A stretch of 9,861 nucleotides of DNA from Novosphingobium sp. (lineage in GTDB: Bacteria; Pseudomonadota; Alphaproteobacteria; Sphingomonadales; Sphingomonadaceae), in the NCBI GenBank assembly GCA_020853995.1, contig JADYXV010000200.1, forward strand, positions 1 through 9,861, written 5' to 3'. The position numbers and the translations under genes were made by a program. Shown one piece after another: positions 6,958-9,861 of this stretch. The notes under the pieces were generated by a model that worked only from the letters and a program-made list of their open reading frames with translations, did not search any database and had not been told where the DNA came from. The first letter of the stretch is position 1; each line of letters starts with the position of its first letter.

Positions 6958-8378
6958 AGGGCGTCGGCACGGAAATTGGCACCATCCACTTTGTCGGCAT
7001 TGGCGGCATCGGCATGTCCGGCATTGCCGAAGTCATGCACAACATGGGTTATGTGGTGCAGGGGTCCGACATGGCGGAAAGCTATGTCGTTGAAGGTTTG
7101 CGTTCGCGCGGGATCAAGGTGATGATCGGCCAGCGCGCCGAAAACGTGGATGGCGTGGCGGTTGTGGTAACGTCCACCGCCGTAAAGCGTGATAACCCCG
7201 AAGTTGTCGCCGCGCTTGAGGGCCGCATTCCGGTGGTGCGCCGTGCGGAAATGCTTGCCGAACTGATGCGGTTGAAAAGCACGGTTGCGGTTGCCGGAAC
7301 ACATGGGAAAACCACGACGACGTCGATGATCGCGTGCCTGCTGGATGCGGGCGGTGTGGACCCGACGGTGATCAACGGCGGTATCATCAATTCCTACGGT
7401 TCGAACGCGCGGTTGGGCGATAGCGACTGGATGGTGGTTGAGGCGGATGAGAGCGATGGTTCGTTCTTGCGGCTTGATGGAACGCTGGCGGTTGTTACCA
7501 ACATCGATCCTGAACATCTCGATCATTACGGCAGCTTTGATAAAGTGAAGTCTGCCTTTGTCGAATTTATTGAAAACGTGCCATTTTATGGCGCGGCCAT
7601 GCTGTGCATCGATCATCCCGAAGTGCAGGCGATCATTCCCAAAGTGCGCGACCGCCGTGTGGTGACGTACGGATTTTCCGCCCAGGCCGATGTGCGCGGT
7701 GAGGCTGTCACGCCTATTCCGGGTGGCAATCGCTTTGACGTGATGCTGCGCCAGCGCGATGGTTCATTCCGCCGGATCGAGGGTATCGAGCTGCCGATGC
7801 CGGGGCGGCACAACGTGCAGAACGCGCTTGCTGCCGTCGCTGTCGCCGTTGAAATGGGCGTTTCGGATGAATTGATTTGCACCGGCTTTGCCAAGTTTGG
7901 CGGGGTCAAACGCCGGTTTACCAAGGTGGGTGAAGTTGCGGTTGGTGCAGGTTCAGTCACCGTCATAGACGATTACGGACACCATCCGGTTGAAATCCGA
8001 GCCGTGCTCGCCGCTGCGCGCGAGGGTGTGCAAGGCCGGGTGATTGCCGTGGTGCAGCCCCACCGGTTCACCCGTCTGCGCGATCACATGGAAGAATTCC
8101 AAGGTGCGTTCAATGACGCCGACCTTGTCTATGCCGCGCCGGTCTATCCCGCCGGTGAACAGCCGATTGATGGCGTTGATAGCGGCGCGATGGTTGAAGG
8201 CGTGAAAGCGCGTGGCCACCGCTCTGCGCATCTGATTGATGGTGCTGATGCTTTGGCCAAGGAATTGGCGGGTGTAGTGCAGGCGGGCGATATGGTCGTT
8301 TGCCTTGGCGCTGGCGATATTACCAAGTGGGCAGCAGGTCTGGCCAATGCGATTGTGCGTGAGAGAGCTTTAGGGTGA
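6954..8378 (+). CDS. murC: UDP-MurNAc:L-alanine ligase MurC
   Basis: Cytoplasmic ATP-dependent ligase that adds L-Ala to UDP-MurNAc, the first step in stem peptide assembly. 474 residues from the GTG. Motifs in order: FVGIGGIGMSGIAEVM (13-28, UDP-sugar binding), AGTHGKTTTTSM (114-125, P-loop), EADESDGSF (163-171), NIDPEHLDHY (183-192), GRHNVQNALAA (284-294), FGGVKRRF (315-322), DDYGHHPVEI (339-348), QPHRFTRL (368-375) and CLGAGDITKW (450-459). An ATG at 6933 in frame would add seven residues, but it lies five bases past the repeat arm and has no ribosome site. The GTG has AGGAG at ideal spacing and gives the usual short lead MKGVGTEIGTIHFVGIGG. The ORF ends in a GTGA overlap with murB. Confidence 0.97.
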   Translation: MKGVGTEIGTIHFVGIGGIGMSGIAEVMHNMGYVVQGSDMAESYVVEGLRSRGIKVMIGQRAENVDGVAVVVTSTAVKRDNPEVVAALEGRIPVVRRAEMLAELMRLKSTVAVAGTHGKTTTTSMIACLLDAGGVDPTVINGGIINSYGSNARLGDSDWMVVEADESDGSFLRLDGTLAVVTNIDPEHLDHYGSFDKVKSAFVEFIENVPFYGAAMLCIDHPEVQAIIPKVRDRRVVTYGFSAQADVRGEAVTPIPGGNRFDVMLRQRDGSFRRIEGIELPMPGRHNVQNALAAVAVAVEMGVSDELICTGFAKFGGVKRRFTKVGEVAVGAGSVTVIDDYGHHPVEIRAVLAAAREGVQGRVIAVVQPHRFTRLRDHMEEFQGAFNDADLVYAAPVYPAGEQPIDGVDSGAMVEGVKARGHRSAHLIDGADALAKELAGVVQAGDMVVCLGAGDITKWAAGLANAIVRERALG

Positions 8379-9268
8379 ACACGCTCGCGCTTCCATCCGT
8401 TCGCGGAAAGCTGACACCCGACGCACCACTTGCGCCGCTGGTTTGGTTCAAGTCCGGTGGTACGGCTGATTGGCTGTTTGAGCCAAAGGATGTGGCTGAT
8501 CTGCAAGACTTTCTTGCAGGTTTGGCGCCTGATGTTCCGGTGATGGCACTGGGTCTTGGTTCCAACCTGATCGTGCGCGACGGCGGGGTTCCGGGGGTTG
8601 TGATCCGGCTGGGCAAAGCCTTTGCCAAAGTTGAAAAAGTGGACGCGGTTACATTGAATTGCGGGGGCGGGGCGAGCGGCATTCTTGTGTCATCGACCGC
8701 GCGTGACAATGGGATTGCAGGCCTAGAGTTTTTGCGTTCGATCCCCGGCACCGTAGGGGGCTTCGTGCGCATGAATGGTGGCGCTTACGGGCGTGAAGTG
8801 AAGGATGTGCTCATCGATTGCGACGTTGTGATCCGTTCGGGCGAAATCGCGACGCTGCCGCTTTCGGAACTTGGCTACACATACCGGCACTCTGATCTTG
8901 TCGATGGCTGCGTGGTTGTTGCCGCACGGTTTCGCGGTGAGCCGGGTGATCCCGCAGCGATCCAGACCGAGATGGACCGTATCAGCGCCGCGCGCGAGGC
9001 ATCTCAGCCGCTGCGGTCAAAAACCGGTGGTTCCACGTTCAAGAACCCTGATGGCGGGAAGGCATGGGAACTGGTCGACAAGGCGGGTTGCCGGGGCTTG
9101 ACCATCGGTGGCGCGCAAGTGAGCGAGAAGCACACCAATTTCCTGATCAACACCGGCGAAGGGACGAGCGCCGAGATCGAGGAACTGGGCGAGGAGGTCC
9201 GCCGCCGGGTGAAGCAGAACTCCGGCGTGGATCTGGAATGGGAAATCAAGAGGATTGGCAGGCCGTGA
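8375..9268 (+). CDS. murB: UDP-N-acetylenolpyruvoylglucosamine reductase MurB
   Basis: FAD-containing, NADPH-dependent reductase that converts UDP-GlcNAc-enolpyruvate to UDP-MurNAc in the cytoplasm, supplying MurC. 297 residues, the shorter form usual outside gammaproteobacteria. FAD-binding region: FKSGGTADWLF (25-35), LGLGSNLIVRDGG (59-71) and GLEFLRSIPGTVGG (116-129) followed by MNGGAYGRE (133-141). The substrate domain has GSTFKNP (219-225, S220 being the likely proton donor), AQVSEKHTNFLIN (247-259) and the C-terminal LEWEIKRIG (287-295), whose E290 fits the conserved catalytic Glu. Start is GTG in a GTGA overlap with the murC stop; GAGAGAG (8361-8367) lies 7 bases upstream. The stop overlaps the ddl GTG by 4 bases. 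Confidence 0.97.
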   Translation: MNTLALPSVRGKLTPDAPLAPLVWFKSGGTADWLFEPKDVADLQDFLAGLAPDVPVMALGLGSNLIVRDGGVPGVVIRLGKAFAKVEKVDAVTLNCGGGASGILVSSTARDNGIAGLEFLRSIPGTVGGFVRMNGGAYGREVKDVLIDCDVVIRSGEIATLPLSELGYTYRHSDLVDGCVVVAARFRGEPGDPAAIQTEMDRISAAREASQPLRSKTGGSTFKNPDGGKAWELVDKAGCRGLTIGGAQVSEKHTNFLINTGEGTSAEIEELGEEVRRRVKQNSGVDLEWEIKRIGRP

Positions 9269-9861
9269 CACTTCCGAAACTTCATGTCGCGGTGCTGATG
9301 GGCGGCTGGTCTAGCGAACGGCCGGTCAGCCTGATGTCGGGCGAGGGCGTGGCGAAGGCGCTTGAGTCCAAAGGGCATAAGGTCACGCGGATCGATATGG
9401 ACCGCGATGTTGCCTTGCGCCTGGCCGAAGCCAAGCCGGACGTGGTGTTCAATGCCTTGCATGGCACACCGGGCGAGGATGGTTCGATCCAGGGCCTGAT
9501 GGACATCATGGGGCTGACTTATACGCATTCAGGATTGGCCACGTCGGTCATCGCGATTGACAAGGAACTGACCAAGCTTGCGCTGGTGCCACATGGCATT
9601 CCTATGCCGGGTGGGCGCATCGTCCGCACCGAAGAGCTTTATCGCGGTGATCCATTACCGCGCCCTTATGTTGTGAAGCCGGTGAACGAAGGATCGTCCG
9701 TCGGCGTGGCCATCGTGACGGCCGAGGGGAACTATGGCGATCCGATCAGGGCCGATGCAGTTGGCCCTTGGCAGGAGTTTGATGAACTGCTGGCCGAACC
9801 GTTCATACGCGGGCTGGAATTGACGACGGCTGTTATCGGCGACCGCGCCTTGCTTGTCACC
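9265..9861 (+). CDS. ddl: D-alanine:D-alanine ligase Ddl, N-terminal part
   Basis: ATP-grasp ligase that joins two D-Ala molecules for MurF. 199 codons are present with no stop; the rest lies off the right edge. Start is GTG overlapping the murB TGA (GTGA), with AAGAGGA (9248-9254) 10 bases upstream. Motifs: MGGWSSERPVSLMSG (12-26, E18 matching the first D-Ala contact), NALHGTPGEDGSIQG (63-77, H66), SGLATSVIAIDKELTK (89-104), VVKPVNEGSSVGV (136-148, K138 as ATP-binding Lys) and EPFIRGLELT (178-187). From memory of E. coli DdlB numbering, the stretch between the two ATP-binding lysines (K100 and K138) is about nine residues shorter than there. The magnesium-binding C-terminal residues are not in view, so intactness of the whole gene cannot be judged. 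Confidence 0.96.
   Translation, partial: MTLPKLHVAVLMGGWSSERPVSLMSGEGVAKALESKGHKVTRIDMDRDVALRLAEAKPDVVFNALHGTPGEDGSIQGLMDIMGLTYTHSGLATSVIAIDKELTKLALVPHGIPMPGGRIVRTEELYRGDPLPRPYVVKPVNEGSSVGVAIVTAEGNYGDPIRADAVGPWQEFDELLAEPFIRGLELTTAVIGDRALLVT

Overview
The window is a stretch of the dcw (division and cell wall) cluster, entirely on the + strand, from an alphaproteobacterium that is most likely a member of the Sphingomonadales (Novosphingobium/Sphingomonas/Erythrobacter-like; genus not resolvable by eye). The placement rests on three things: the gene order murE-murF-mraY-murD-ftsW-murG-murC-murB-ddl, the protein wording (for example MurD GGLPKSDDLDEC and MurB PGTVGGFVRMNGGAYG), and an inverted repeat between murG and murC built on a CTTCGACA-GCTCAG-ATGAGC core that I recognise as a common dispersed repeat in sphingomonad genomes. 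It is a judgement from memory, not a database search.

Layout: the 3' end of murE (1-605), murF (602-2071), mraY (2072-3136), murD (3133-4461), ftsW (4461-5696), murG (5693-6859), a 94-base murG-murC gap with an imperfect 24-bp inverted repeat, murC (6954-8378), murB (8375-9268) and the 5' part of ddl (9265 to the right edge). All genes look intact with their key motifs present; murE and ddl are cut only by the window edges. No RNA gene, insertion sequence, CRISPR array, phage gene or convincing promoter or terminator was seen, and no gene-free stretch exceeds about 100 bases.

Together the products form the peptidoglycan precursor route. MurB and MurC make UDP-MurNAc and add L-Ala, MurD adds D-Glu, and MurE adds meso-diaminopimelate (the DNPR signature is present). 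Ddl makes D-Ala-D-Ala, which MurF attaches. MraY moves the product onto undecaprenyl phosphate to give lipid I, MurG makes lipid II, and FtsW polymerises it at the septum.

No new biochemical system is present. The feature most worth a second look is the murG-murC junction. Every other junction overlaps by 1 or 4 bases or abuts exactly. Here the repeat separates the genes, yet a 33-codon reading frame with a good Shine-Dalgarno runs through the repeat, starting in an ATGA overlap with the murG stop and ending in a GTGA overlap with the murC start. It would keep the coupled chain of start/stop overlaps unbroken across the insertion.
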